From NCBI RefSeq assembly GCF_022347725.1, contig NZ_JAKRGB010000010.1, forward strand, positions 124,001 to 188,000: 64,000 nt of DNA, written 5' to 3'. The DNA is from Ruegeria sp. Ofav3-42. GTDB lineage: Bacteria; Pseudomonadota; Alphaproteobacteria; Rhodobacterales; Rhodobacteraceae. Below the pieces are notes generated by a model that saw only the letters and a list, made by a program, of their open reading frames with translations, was not told the DNA's origin and did no database searches. This document shows, piece by piece, positions 45,304 to 54,588 of this stretch; the stretch's first letter is position 1; each line of letters starts with the position of its first letter. The translations under genes were made by a program, and so were the position numbers.

Positions 45304-46149
45304 ATGCGTGTCTTACTAGCTGCTTTGATGGTCGCTGGAGTGACTATCCAACCCGTGGCCGCGGGTTGTGCAACGGATGTTCAGATCGACCAGTTTGTTA
45401 CGGACTACATGTCTAATTCGCCCACCGCAGCTCTGTCGGCTAATGGCACGATTGAGGATGCATTGTGCGCGCAAAAGCGCATAGTTGCCGCGTTAGAGCC
45501 GCATATGGGTCCGGTCATCGGCTATAAGGCCGGGCTAACCAGCGCTCCGGCGCAGGAAAGGTTTGGTGCATCCGAACCGGTGCAAGGTGTTCTGTTTCGC
45601 GACATGATGTTGCAAGATGGTGCTTCGGTGCCCTCGGACTGGGGCGCAAGACCTGTCTTTGAGGCCGATCTTGTGCTGGTCGTTGGCGCGGCGGATATCA
45701 ATAACGCCACAACCCCCGAAGAGGTGCTGACGCATGTCTCAACCATTCGCCCCTTTATCGAACTGCCCGACCTGACCCTCGCCGAAGGAGAACCGATCAC
45801 GCCGGTCACTCTGACCGCAATCGGTGTCGCCCCGAAACTTGGCGTGTTGGGTGCCGAAATTCCCGTCTCCGACCCGGCAGCAATGTCACAAGCGTTGGCA
45901 GACATGACCGTCGTCCTGAGCGCGGCAGATGGAGATGTTCTGGCAGAGGCACCGGGCCGCGCGGTGTTGGATCACCCAGCCAATGCGGCCCTTTGGCTGA
46001 TATCCAAAGGGGTCGAATTCAAACCCGGCGATCTGATTTCCGTCGGCTCGTTCGGCCCGCTGTTTCCGCCCGCCAAAGGCAAAGGCGGTGCATCTGTCAC
46101 ATACGAAGGTTTGCCCGGCGATCCAACTGTCAGCGTGGTGTTCGACTGA
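45304..46149 (+). CDS. Secreted protein of the 2-keto-4-pentenoate hydratase fold
   Basis: 281 residues. A clear signal peptide (~1-20, ending PVAAGCA with a Cys nearby) precedes a hydratase/fumarylacetoacetase-like domain: VIGYKAGLTSAPAQERFGASEPV, FEADLVLVVGAADIN with the metal-binding E, and the basic core DLISVGSFGPLFPPAKGKG. Known hydratases such as MhpD are cytoplasmic, so a periplasmic copy is unusual. GGAGG stands seven bases before the ATG, supporting the signal-peptide start over the longer frame. It lies alone, convergent with the MoxR operon end. Enzymatic or purely structural roles are open. Confidence 0.8.
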   Translation: MRVLLAALMVAGVTIQPVAAGCATDVQIDQFVTDYMSNSPTAALSANGTIEDALCAQKRIVAALEPHMGPVIGYKAGLTSAPAQERFGASEPVQGVLFRDMMLQDGASVPSDWGARPVFEADLVLVVGAADINNATTPEEVLTHVSTIRPFIELPDLTLAEGEPITPVTLTAIGVAPKLGVLGAEIPVSDPAAMSQALADMTVVLSAADGDVLAEAPGRAVLDHPANAALWLISKGVEFKPGDLISVGSFGPLFPPAKGKGGASVTYEGLPGDPTVSVVFD

Positions 46150-46150
46150 C

Positions 46151-48193
46151 CTAGCGCCGCCCCTCGCGCAACCAACCGGCCAACAGGAACCCACCCGCCA
46201 GCAGCAGCACCAGCCAAGGCGGCAGCAGCCCGGCTTGGGTCACATCGCGTGTTTCATATGCATTCCTCGGGGTCAGTCCGATCCATCCGCGCCCTGCTGC
46301 GGGACGCCCCGATCGCACGTTGCGGATAGACGGCAAGCCGTCCTCCAACCGCATTGCGCCGCCGCGCAACTCAGCCACCACAGGTTCAAGAACGTCAGGC
46401 GTGGCAATTGTGCGCTCGAACTCTTTGGGTGCTGCCGGACCAAGGCCGATTACAGTGGATTGATCGCCTTCCTGCAGGCGATAGAGGCCGATCTCGGGCC
46501 CGTAATACTGCGCCTCGAACCGCCCCGGAGAGACTTCGTTTAACGTTATCTCCTGCGTTTCACCGTTCGGGCGGATTACGGTTACCGGCCCGACCTCATC
46601 GCCAAGCGTTTGGCGGATGATACGCATCACCTGACCGTTTGCTTCGGCCCACAGGGCCTCTTCCTCAAGCTCGGGTTCTTTCATCATCCAGTGGGCTAGC
46701 CTGCGCAGCAGTTCCAGCTGCGGGCCGCCACCTTCGAAACCCCGGCTCCACAGCCAGGCATGATCCGAAGCCAAAAGCGCCACGCGGCCTTCGCCAACCC
46801 GGTTGAGCACAAGCAGAGGCCGATCATCGACGCCCGTCATCAACACTTCACCGGTGCGGTGGTTAACGTCGATCTGACGCAACCACGCGCCCCAATCCTC
46901 GGAATCGCCCAGATCGGTTGTGACCGGATGACGATGCCCCAGATCGGTGACCATCGGCACATAACGCTCCTCGATCACGCGCGCAGTGGGCTGTGCGGGC
47001 AGGATTGGTGCCAGCGGTGAGCGGAAAATGCTGTCGGCGCTCGCGAAATCCGGTCCGGCGGCAATCAGAACAGCACCGCCTTCGTTGATATAGTTGGTGA
47101 CGTTGTCCAGATAGATCGCCGGCAGAATGCCGCGACGCTTGTAACGGTCAAAGATGATCAGGTCGAAATCGTTGATCTTTTCCAGAAACAACTCCCGCGT
47201 CGGGAAAGCGATCAGAGAAAGTTCGTCCACCGGCACACCGTCCTGTTTTTCCGGCGGACGCAGGATGGTGAAATGCACCAGATCGACCGAGCTGTCGGAT
47301 TTCAGCAAGTTGCGCCATGTCCGGCCACCAGGATGCGGCTCACCCGAAACCAACAAAACGCGTAAACGGTCACGGACCCCGTTCATCTGGATCAGCGCAG
47401 TGTTGTTGCGGTCAGTCAGCTCGCCTTCGGCCTCTGGCACCGTGAACTGAATCACGTTGCGCCCGCCGTGGGGCAGAGTGATCGGCAGTTCGACGTCGAT
47501 ACCGATGGGAATATTGAATTGCTCGGCCTCGCCCCCGTCTACCGAGATCTCCAACGGCGCAGTTGTGGCACCTACGGGCGCGGCACCGCTGTCTTCGACA
47601 CGAAGGGTCAGAGTGACGGGTTCGCCGATAATGGCAAAAGCCGGTGCGTTGCGAACGATCAGGCGCCGATCCCAATCCGTTTCCCGTCCTGTTTGCAGCA
47701 AGTGCATGGGCGCAGGCAGATCGGGGGCCTGATCGGCATCATGCACGATACCGTCCGACAAAACCAGAATACCAGCAATCCGGGCGCGCGGCTCTTCTGC
47801 CAACGCTTCGTTCAGCGCGGCCATCACCTGCGTTCCTTCATCCCCGTCGCCGTCGCCTACGCGAATGCGACGCAGTTCCGTGTTGTCGCGGGATTCGATT
47901 TCGGCCGCCAGTTCCTCGGCCGCTAGTGCGGTCTGATCCGCCCGGTCCGAGAGTGTCTGACTGGCGCTTTCATCCTCGATCATCAGCACGATATCTGTCA
48001 GCGGCGCGCGATCCTCGATCTGGTAGACGGGACCAGCCAGTGCAGCGATCACAACCAAGGCCGCAAGCCCGCGCAAAGCCCAACCCGACAGGCCACGCCA
48101 AAGGGCCAGAACGACACCGCCCACCGCAATAGCGGCTACGATGGCCAAAATGGGCCAAGGGATCAGCGGATCAAATATGACGGTTCCAGTCAT
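46151..48193 (-). CDS. Large membrane protein with glutamine-amidotransferase-like fold, end of the MoxR operon
   Basis: 680 residues. Two N-terminal helices (~12-30, ~40-58), a long periplasmic or cytosolic beta-rich body (~60-640) with DIVLMIEDESASQTL and ILVLSDGIVHD resembling von Willebrand A strands, then a GATase1-like region (VTNYINEGGAVLIAAGP at ~340-370) and a last helix (~655-672). The start overlaps the stop of the DUF4159 gene. In related clusters this gene is the last of a four-gene set. Function unknown; a cell-envelope or chaperone-assisted assembly role is suggested by MoxR neighbours. Confidence 0.8.
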   Translation of the reverse strand: MTGTVIFDPLIPWPILAIVAAIAVGGVVLALWRGLSGWALRGLAALVVIAALAGPVYQIEDRAPLTDIVLMIEDESASQTLSDRADQTALAAEELAAEIESRDNTELRRIRVGDGDGDEGTQVMAALNEALAEEPRARIAGILVLSDGIVHDADQAPDLPAPMHLLQTGRETDWDRRLIVRNAPAFAIIGEPVTLTLRVEDSGAAPVGATTAPLEISVDGGEAEQFNIPIGIDVELPITLPHGGRNVIQFTVPEAEGELTDRNNTALIQMNGVRDRLRVLLVSGEPHPGGRTWRNLLKSDSSVDLVHFTILRPPEKQDGVPVDELSLIAFPTRELFLEKINDFDLIIFDRYKRRGILPAIYLDNVTNYINEGGAVLIAAGPDFASADSIFRSPLAPILPAQPTARVIEERYVPMVTDLGHRHPVTTDLGDSEDWGAWLRQIDVNHRTGEVLMTGVDDRPLLVLNRVGEGRVALLASDHAWLWSRGFEGGGPQLELLRRLAHWMMKEPELEEEALWAEANGQVMRIIRQTLGDEVGPVTVIRPNGETQEITLNEVSPGRFEAQYYGPEIGLYRLQEGDQSTVIGLGPAAPKEFERTIATPDVLEPVVAELRGGAMRLEDGLPSIRNVRSGRPAAGRGWIGLTPRNAYETRDVTQAGLLPPWLVLLLAGGFLLAGWLREGRR

Positions 48194-50952
48194 TGTCCCA
48201 ACCTGTCCAGCAGCGCAGGCACGTGCACCTGATCGGATTTGTAATTCCCGGTCAGCACATGCATCACCAGATTGACGCCAAAACGGTTAGCCAGTTCACG
48301 CTGACGCTCGCCAGCATAACCGCGACCGACCGGCAGCAACGCCTGCCCGTTGCGATCCACTGCCCAGGCCCCGGCCCAGTCATTACCGCCAATCACCACA
48401 GGCGTCACGTTGTCGTTGAGGTTGCGGAACGGCATGCCTTCGATTTGCTCAGCATCCATCGGAGCGGCTTCGACCCAGACCTCGGTGCCGGCATACCGCC
48501 CGGGGAAATCCTGTAGCAGATAGAAGGTTCGGGTCAGAACGTGGTCTCGGGGAATAGGCTCTAACGAAGGGATATTCAGCGGGGCTGCGATCTGTTGCAG
48601 CTTGCGCCCGTTTGGGCTCGCGGTGCCAAACCGGGCGACATCGGCATCGCGTGTGTCGAACAGGATCATGCCACCCGACCGCAGATAGGCGTTGAGCTTG
48701 GCGTAAGCTTCGACCGACGGCTGTGGCTGATCCGGCGAGATCGGCCAGTAGAGCAACGGGAAAAACGCCAGTTCGTCGCGTTCCAGATCAACGCCAAAGG
48801 GTTCGGCGGGTTCCACCGAGGTTCGGTAGAATAGCGTCTGCGCCAAACCACGCATCCCGGCGGCAGCAACATCGTCGACCTGCGCATCTCCGGTCAGAAC
48901 ATGGGCCAGAACCAGTTCCTTTGTCGCGTTCAATGCGAAATCCGTTTCCTCGGGTGTCTGTGCTTGTGCCTCAGGAACCAGCAGCGTCGCACCCAGCGCA
49001 ACCGCTGCGGCCTTGGCCAGTCCAAGCCTTCCGGACAAAGCCAGCGAAGCGATCACGTCGATGGTCAACAACAGCAGCGCAAGACTGAGTAGAATGCCCC
49101 CGATGGGGGTTTCGGTACTGATCTCTTGCCCCTTGATCGGAACATCCGATGGCCAGATCGCGGGGGTGAGCACCGCCTCGTCATTCAACACGTTCAGCGC
49201 CAGCTTCTGCTTGCCGCTTTCGTACAGACCCGGCCGCAGATCAGGGCCGATCTTGCCGGACACCAGTTCCACCCCATCAACGCCCGCCAGATTGCCCGCA
49301 TCAGACAGGGTGCCAAAGCCGTCCATAACTTGAATTGGCTCCCACGTGGTACCTTGCAACTGTGACTCCTGCCGGGATTTTGCCGCCGATGCCACCGCAA
49401 GCCGGTCCAACATCTCAACGAACAGGCCGGACAAGGGCAGGCTGGACCATTCGGCATCCGCAGTCACATGGAACAGCACCACCTGCCCCAAACCCAGCGC
49501 TTTACGTGTCACCAGAGGGGTGCCATCCGACAGCGAAGCAATAACCCGATCCGCCAGATTAGGGTCTGGTTGTGCCATAACCTGGGTGGTAACAGTCACA
49601 TCCTCGGGCACCTGAAGCCCAGAGAAGGGCGAGCTTTCCGGGAACGGCGCCAAACCTTTGGCCTCGCCCCAGCTCATCGCACCTCCGACCGAGCGCCCGC
49701 CACTACGCAGGCGCACCGGCAACAGGGCATCCTCGGAATCTCGGCCCAGATCGCTGGCGGCCATACGGGGGCCGGCAAAGCGCAATAGAAGGCCGCCCTG
49801 TTCGACCCATTCAACCAACGCCGCTTGTTCTGAACCGGCCAGTTTCGCCACATCAGAAAGGACAATCACGTCTGGGTTGGCAGGCAAGACTTCCAGCAAT
49901 CCGCCTTCGACGAAATCCGCTGTGGGGATCAGAACCTGCGTCAGATAATGCAGCGGCGACAGCAGCTCCAAACCTTCGCGGTTCAGCGTTCCGGCAATCA
50001 GGGCAACCTCGCGCCGGCGCAGGCTGTCATCGGTCAGCGTCACAGCCCCTGCCGAGCGCTGACCCTGAATTTCAAATCGTGTGATCCGCGCGCGCAGCTC
50101 TGACGGCAGGGCCAATTCAACCTCAGCCAGCGTCTCTCCGCTTGCAAACTCCATATCAACCGATTGCAGTATTCGCATGGCACCAGCAGGGTCGCGGCCC
50201 TGCGCCAGAATGGTGATGCGCTCGGTTGGTCCGGGTTCTGCCCGCTGGGCCGTCAATTGAATAACACCGTCCTGATAGGCGGCGGGCAGTATGGCAACCG
50301 CAGGCGTCGGGGCCTGGTACACCGTGACCTCGCCGCGCGCGCGCAGTGCGGACAGGATGGCATCATGCCCCTCATAGCTAAGGCGATCACTGAACCAATG
50401 GGTATCGAACCCGCCCTCCACCTGATCCAGCGCAGACAGAGTCTGATCGATCTGCGCGTCGGTTGGTTGCCACGGCATCGGGACCAGCCCGGGTAAACGC
50501 CCGCGCCATGCCTCCGCTGCCTGAAATACCGGGGCTTCGGGCTCGGTCAGACGCAGGATTGCAACCGTGCGACCCGCGCGGCCGGCCTCGGTCAATTGCG
50601 CGTCGATCTGATCCAGAGTTGACGACCACCGCGTAGCCCCGCCCCAACTGGCGTCAAGCACCAGCAACAGCGGACCCGTTCCCGTCTGATCGCGCGATGG
50701 GTTCAAAACCGGCCCAGCCAGTCCGATGATAATCGCCGCAGCCGCCAGCATCCGCAGCAGCAACAACCACCATGGGGTTCGGTCGGAAACGCTCTCATCA
50801 TCTTTCAGTCCCAGCAACAATGTCACTGCCGGGAACAACCGGCGGATCGGTGCGGGTGGTACGGCACGCAGGATCAGCCATAGGATCGGCAGGGTCAGAA
50901 GACCCAGCAACACCCATGGTGCGGTAAAGCCGATGCCCGCCAGAACCGTCAT
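48190..50952 (-). CDS. BatA-N / DUF4159 membrane protein
   Basis: 920 residues. It begins with the BatA-type N-terminal region: two helices with APWVLLGLLTLPILWLILR (~9-28) and PWWLLLLRMLAAAAIIIGLA (~59-79). A VWA-like region follows, with further helices near 625-660. The C-terminal DUF4159 domain (~690-900) has AFFPLLYWPISPDQPQPS, GGMILFDTRDAD and GRYAGTEVWVEA. It overlaps the DUF58 gene upstream and the last operon gene downstream. Members of such clusters act with MoxR ATPases in envelope stress or cofactor assembly; nothing more specific is visible. Confidence 0.88.
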   Translation of the reverse strand: MTVLAGIGFTAPWVLLGLLTLPILWLILRAVPPAPIRRLFPAVTLLLGLKDDESVSDRTPWWLLLLRMLAAAAIIIGLAGPVLNPSRDQTGTGPLLLVLDASWGGATRWSSTLDQIDAQLTEAGRAGRTVAILRLTEPEAPVFQAAEAWRGRLPGLVPMPWQPTDAQIDQTLSALDQVEGGFDTHWFSDRLSYEGHDAILSALRARGEVTVYQAPTPAVAILPAAYQDGVIQLTAQRAEPGPTERITILAQGRDPAGAMRILQSVDMEFASGETLAEVELALPSELRARITRFEIQGQRSAGAVTLTDDSLRRREVALIAGTLNREGLELLSPLHYLTQVLIPTADFVEGGLLEVLPANPDVIVLSDVAKLAGSEQAALVEWVEQGGLLLRFAGPRMAASDLGRDSEDALLPVRLRSGGRSVGGAMSWGEAKGLAPFPESSPFSGLQVPEDVTVTTQVMAQPDPNLADRVIASLSDGTPLVTRKALGLGQVVLFHVTADAEWSSLPLSGLFVEMLDRLAVASAAKSRQESQLQGTTWEPIQVMDGFGTLSDAGNLAGVDGVELVSGKIGPDLRPGLYESGKQKLALNVLNDEAVLTPAIWPSDVPIKGQEISTETPIGGILLSLALLLLTIDVIASLALSGRLGLAKAAAVALGATLLVPEAQAQTPEETDFALNATKELVLAHVLTGDAQVDDVAAAGMRGLAQTLFYRTSVEPAEPFGVDLERDELAFFPLLYWPISPDQPQPSVEAYAKLNAYLRSGGMILFDTRDADVARFGTASPNGRKLQQIAAPLNIPSLEPIPRDHVLTRTFYLLQDFPGRYAGTEVWVEAAPMDAEQIEGMPFRNLNDNVTPVVIGGNDWAGAWAVDRNGQALLPVGRGYAGERQRELANRFGVNLVMHVLTGNYKSDQVHVPALLDRLGQ

Positions 50953-51824
50953 CCCGTTCCCCCATCAAGTGCCCGATAGAGCCACAACAGAGCCGCTTGT
51001 GCGCTGTCACCGGTGTGATGAAGCCCCAGTTGCCAGCCCGTTGCACGACACAATTGCGTCAGCGCGTCCTTGCGTTTGGCCAGCCGCTCCAGGTACCGTT
51101 CACGCAAATCTCCGGCCTTGAGCGTTTCGTGTCGGACGGACCCGCCGACGCTCTCAAAAATCGTGCGGCCCCGGTAGGGGAATGCTTCTTCGCCGGGATC
51201 CAGAACTTGCAGGATCAGACCCCGTACGCCCCGGTCGGCGGCTTTGGTCAGGGCCAGTTCAACCTCGTCCATCGGACCAAGAAAATCGGAAACGAAAACA
51301 GCTCGCGCGTGTGGGATCATGGCTCGGTGTTCAGGTGGGGCGTAGTCAGCCTCGGCATCCTCGGACCATGCCTGCGCAAGCCGGATGATCTGGGCATTGC
51401 CACGCCGCGGCGGCAGAGTTGTACCGGTCAGGCCCACCCGTTCGCCACCACGAACCAACAGGATCGCGGTCGCCAGGCCCAGCAAGCGGGCGCGGTCGGC
51501 CTTGGTGGGCAGGTTCTTGTCCGACGCAAACCGCATCGACGCGCCCTGATCGACCCACAGCATAACCGATTGAGCAATCTGCCACTCGCGCTCGCGCACA
51601 AATTGCTGATCGCCCCGCGCCGACCGGCGGTGGTCGATCATACGGCGGCTATCCCCGATCTGAGCCGGGCGGTACTGCCAAAAGTCATCACCAAGACCAG
51701 AACGCCGACGTCCGTGATCACCCAGAAGGACAGTTCCCGCCAGATGTTCGGCCCGCGCCAGCAAGGGCGGTAGCCGGGACGCCTCGGCCTCGGATCTTTC
51801 GCGAAGGGTCAGCGCGGCATTCAC
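50949..51824 (-). CDS. DUF58 protein
   Basis: 291 residues with the DUF58 core: QYRPAQIGDSRRMIDHRRSA at ~49-68, VMLWVDQGASMRF and LVRGGERVGLTG, similar to a degenerate von Willebrand A domain. DUF58 proteins accompany MoxR ATPases across bacteria. The start overlaps the MoxR stop by four bases and the stop overlaps the DUF4159 start. No membrane helix. A metal-dependent adhesion or a client-binding role is inferred from the fold. Confidence 0.9.
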   Translation of the reverse strand: MNAALTLRERSEAEASRLPPLLARAEHLAGTVLLGDHGRRRSGLGDDFWQYRPAQIGDSRRMIDHRRSARGDQQFVREREWQIAQSVMLWVDQGASMRFASDKNLPTKADRARLLGLATAILLVRGGERVGLTGTTLPPRRGNAQIIRLAQAWSEDAEADYAPPEHRAMIPHARAVFVSDFLGPMDEVELALTKAADRGVRGLILQVLDPGEEAFPYRGRTIFESVGGSVRHETLKAGDLRERYLERLAKRKDALTQLCRATGWQLGLHHTGDSAQAALLWLYRALDGGTG

Positions 51825-52828
51825 GCCGCAGCCTCGGTGCGAACCAGACCGGCAGCGGTGGTTTCGATCAGGTCAGCCAGACTGTCGCCGCGCGCCCGCG
51901 CCGCAAAGTTCAGCGCCATCCGGTGGCTGAGAACCGGGCGCGCCATGTCCAGAACGTCCTCGGCATTCGGTGCCAGACGCCCCTGCAACATCGCCCGCGC
52001 CCGCACCGTCATCATCAGCGCCTGCGCTGCGCGGGGACCAGGACCCCAGGCAACTGTTTCGGCAACACGTTCGGAAACGCCTGCCTCTTCCGGCCGGAAA
52101 GCACGAACCAGATCCAGGATCAGTTCCACAACCGAGTCGCCGACCGGCATTCGACGCAGCAACACCTGTGCGGCCAGCAGTTCCTCTCTGGTGAATATCT
52201 GATGCGCCGCGTCTTCTTCGACGCCCGTCGTGGCCAGCAAAATATCACGCTCGGTCTGGCGATCGGGATATTCCACGTCGATCTGAACAAGGAAACGGTC
52301 AAGCTGCGCCTCGGGCAACGGATAGGTACCTTCCTGTTCGATCGGGTTTTGCGTCGCCAAAACGTGGAACGGCTCATCCAATGCTCGATCTTCACCCGCG
52401 ACGGTCACGGTGCGCTCTTGCATCGCCTGCAACAGGGCTGACTGCGTACGCGGGCTGGCACGGTTAATTTCATCCGCCATCAGCAATTCGCAGAAGATCG
52501 GGCCGGGAATAAACCGGAAGTGGCGGCTGCCATCCTCGGCAGTGTCCAAAACTTCGGAGCCCAGAATATCGGCGGGCATCAGGTCGGGTGTGAACTGGAT
52601 GCGGTTGCCTTGCAGCCCCATCACAGTCGACAAAGTCTCGACCAATCGCGTCTTGCCCAATCCCGGCAGACCGATCAGCAGGGCATGGCCACCACAAAGC
52701 AACGCGGTCAGAGTCAGGTCCACAACCCTTTCCTGTCCGATAAAGCGACGGGTGATCGAGGCCTTGGCCTCTTGCAGTTTGGTTTCCAGCGCTTCGATCT
52801 CGGACACGAGGTCGGCAGGTTCGGTCAT
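51821..52828 (-). CDS. MoxR-family AAA+ ATPase
   Basis: 335 residues. Walker A LIGLPGLGKTRLVE (~53-66), Walker B CELLMADEINRASPRTQS, sensor 1 VLATQNPIEQEGTYPLPEAQLDR, and a C-terminal lid with VAWGPGPRAAQALM. MoxR ATPases act as chaperones for the assembly of VWA-containing complexes. First gene of the leftward operon, with GGAAGGG before the ATG. The DUF1285 gene is divergent, 52 bases away. Confidence 0.93.
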   Translation of the reverse strand: MTEPADLVSEIEALETKLQEAKASITRRFIGQERVVDLTLTALLCGGHALLIGLPGLGKTRLVETLSTVMGLQGNRIQFTPDLMPADILGSEVLDTAEDGSRHFRFIPGPIFCELLMADEINRASPRTQSALLQAMQERTVTVAGEDRALDEPFHVLATQNPIEQEGTYPLPEAQLDRFLVQIDVEYPDRQTERDILLATTGVEEDAAHQIFTREELLAAQVLLRRMPVGDSVVELILDLVRAFRPEEAGVSERVAETVAWGPGPRAAQALMMTVRARAMLQGRLAPNAEDVLDMARPVLSHRMALNFAARARGDSLADLIETTAAGLVRTEAAA

Positions 52829-52880
52829 GACTTTCCCTTCCGTGGACTAATATGATTGAAGTGTATCGCGCGAAAAGGAA

Positions 52881-53471
52881 ATGGCAAAAGCAATGAGCGG
52901 ACAAAAACCTGTGACACCCTCTCCGGACGGGCTGGCGGCCTCGGTCAAGGCGGCCAAAACCAGGGGTTTACCCCCTGTTCACCTATGGAATCCTCCGTTT
53001 TGCGGCGATCTGGACATCAAGATCGCAAAAGATGGCACTTGGACTTACTTAGGATCGCCCATCAACCGGTTCGAGCTTGTGAAGCTTTTTTCCTCAATTC
53101 TTAAGAAAGAAGACGGAAAATACTATCTGGTGACCCCGGTCGAGAAGGTGGGAATCACCGTCGAAGATGCGCCCTTTATCGCGGTAGATTTCGATGCGAA
53201 CGGTGAAGGGCAAGCGCAAACCCTGACTTTCACGACCCATGTCGGCGATACAGCGATTGCAGGGCCTGACCACCTGATCCGGATTGTCATTGATCCCGAG
53301 ACAGATGAGCCATCTCTCTATGTATTGGTTCGCGCAAACCTTGAGGCGCGGATAGATCGCAAAAGCTTTTACCGGCTTGTGGACATCGCCACGCACAAGG
53401 ACGGCTGGTTCGGCGTCTGGTCCAGCGGGCAGTTTTTCCCGCTTATCCGATCGGATGATTTGCCGGATTAG
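52881..53471 (+). CDS. DUF1285-family protein
   Basis: 196 residues. The family pattern is clear: LWNPPFCGDLDIKIAKDGTW, the sequence after it (SPINRFELVKLFSSIL), KEDGKYYLVTPVEKVGI and VEDAPFI. DUF1285 proteins are cytoplasmic beta-rich proteins of unknown use. It is divergent from MoxR, a common neighbour in alphaproteobacteria. ATG 52881 has GGA four bases upstream; an ATG four codons later is an alternative. Its stop overlaps the convergent EamA gene. Confidence 0.9.
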   Translation: MAKAMSGQKPVTPSPDGLAASVKAAKTRGLPPVHLWNPPFCGDLDIKIAKDGTWTYLGSPINRFELVKLFSSILKKEDGKYYLVTPVEKVGITVEDAPFIAVDFDANGEGQAQTLTFTTHVGDTAIAGPDHLIRIVIDPETDEPSLYVLVRANLEARIDRKSFYRLVDIATHKDGWFGVWSSGQFFPLIRSDDLPD

Positions 53472-54412
53472 GCGGACTGCGCGGATCGGCGCTCTTGCGC
53501 CAGTAGAACGGCCATTGCGACGATCCCGGCGCCCAGCGCCCGGGTCCAGTTCCACTCTTCACCCAGCACCAGCATGATCAACATCACGTAAAAGGGCGCG
53601 ATGTTGATGTGGAAGGACGACAGCGCAACACCCAGCCTGCCGATCGACGCAATGAACAAAACCTGGCTTAGGCCCATTGCAACAAGCGCGTAGATGACCA
53701 GCATCCCCGCCTGTTGGAGGTCAAACGGGGTCGCAGGCATCACATCCATGCCAACTTGCGTTGCCCCCAGTATCATCAGTGTCGCCATGACAAGTCCCCC
53801 GACAAAGGTGATCGTTGTGCGCCCGGTCTGGCTTAACTCAGGGAAATCCCGGGCCGTCGCCATGCTGGCCCAGCAGAACAAAGCGGTTGATGCAACGGCG
53901 CAGGCCGCCCCCATCCCCAGCTGGGCTGGTGCCAGAGCGCTGGTGGCGATCAAACCGCCGACAATCGAGACAAGCACGCCCAGAGCAAAGTTCCACTTCA
54001 GCCGACGCGTTCCCGCTGCCAGTTCAAGCAGCGTGGCCATCAACGGCGCGCATGAGGCGATGATCGCCACCGTCACCGGGTCGGTCAGCTTTTGCGCCAA
54101 GATCATCAGGAACATGCCCGACCCAAGCCCAAATCCCCCGACCAGCATCGCGTGCCCCCAGCGCGCGGACACGACGCGGCGCGGACCATCGATCAACATC
54201 CAGAGCGGCAGCATGACAACAACGGCCAATGCCAGCCGCGCGGCCAGCAAGGCCACCGGAGGCCACGTCTGCAACAGCACCTCGGCTGCCGGAAAACCGG
54301 CTGCCCATGTCAGCATCGACGCCACTGCCAAGCCGTTGCCGGACAATGCAGAACTCTGTCCTGCAGGCGCAGAAAGAGTGTTCCCGCGCACGGGGTCTGG
54401 GCTCATCGCCAT
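53468..54412 (-). CDS. EamA/DMT-family transporter
   Basis: About 314 residues with ten membrane helices in two EamA repeats: the first starts with VASMLTWAAGFPAAEVLL, the second with LGMGAACAVASTALFCWASM. Such drug/metabolite transporters usually export amino acids or metabolites. The start is uncertain: GTG 54436, ATG 54412 and ATG 54406 are all in frame, and an AAGG lies about ten bases before 54412. It overlaps the DUF1285 stop and is divergent from hyi. Confidence 0.85.
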   Translation of the reverse strand: MAMSPDPVRGNTLSAPAGQSSALSGNGLAVASMLTWAAGFPAAEVLLQTWPPVALLAARLALAVVVMLPLWMLIDGPRRVVSARWGHAMLVGGFGLGSGMFLMILAQKLTDPVTVAIIASCAPLMATLLELAAGTRRLKWNFALGVLVSIVGGLIATSALAPAQLGMGAACAVASTALFCWASMATARDFPELSQTGRTTITFVGGLVMATLMILGATQVGMDVMPATPFDLQQAGMLVIYALVAMGLSQVLFIASIGRLGVALSSFHINIAPFYVMLIMLVLGEEWNWTRALGAGIVAMAVLLAQERRSAQSA

Positions 54413-54588
54413 CGTGATCAAACCTTCTGTTGGCACGGCGCAGTTGAAATGATTCGCCGTGTTGTGATGAACCTCTCTGATTCAATCGGCGCGATCTGGT
54501 CGAATTTCGACAAACTGTCGTTTTCAGTCTCTTTCGCTGAAATTGCCTCGCGGATAAGGTCGGCCTATCAGCTATCCAAAGGCCACCA

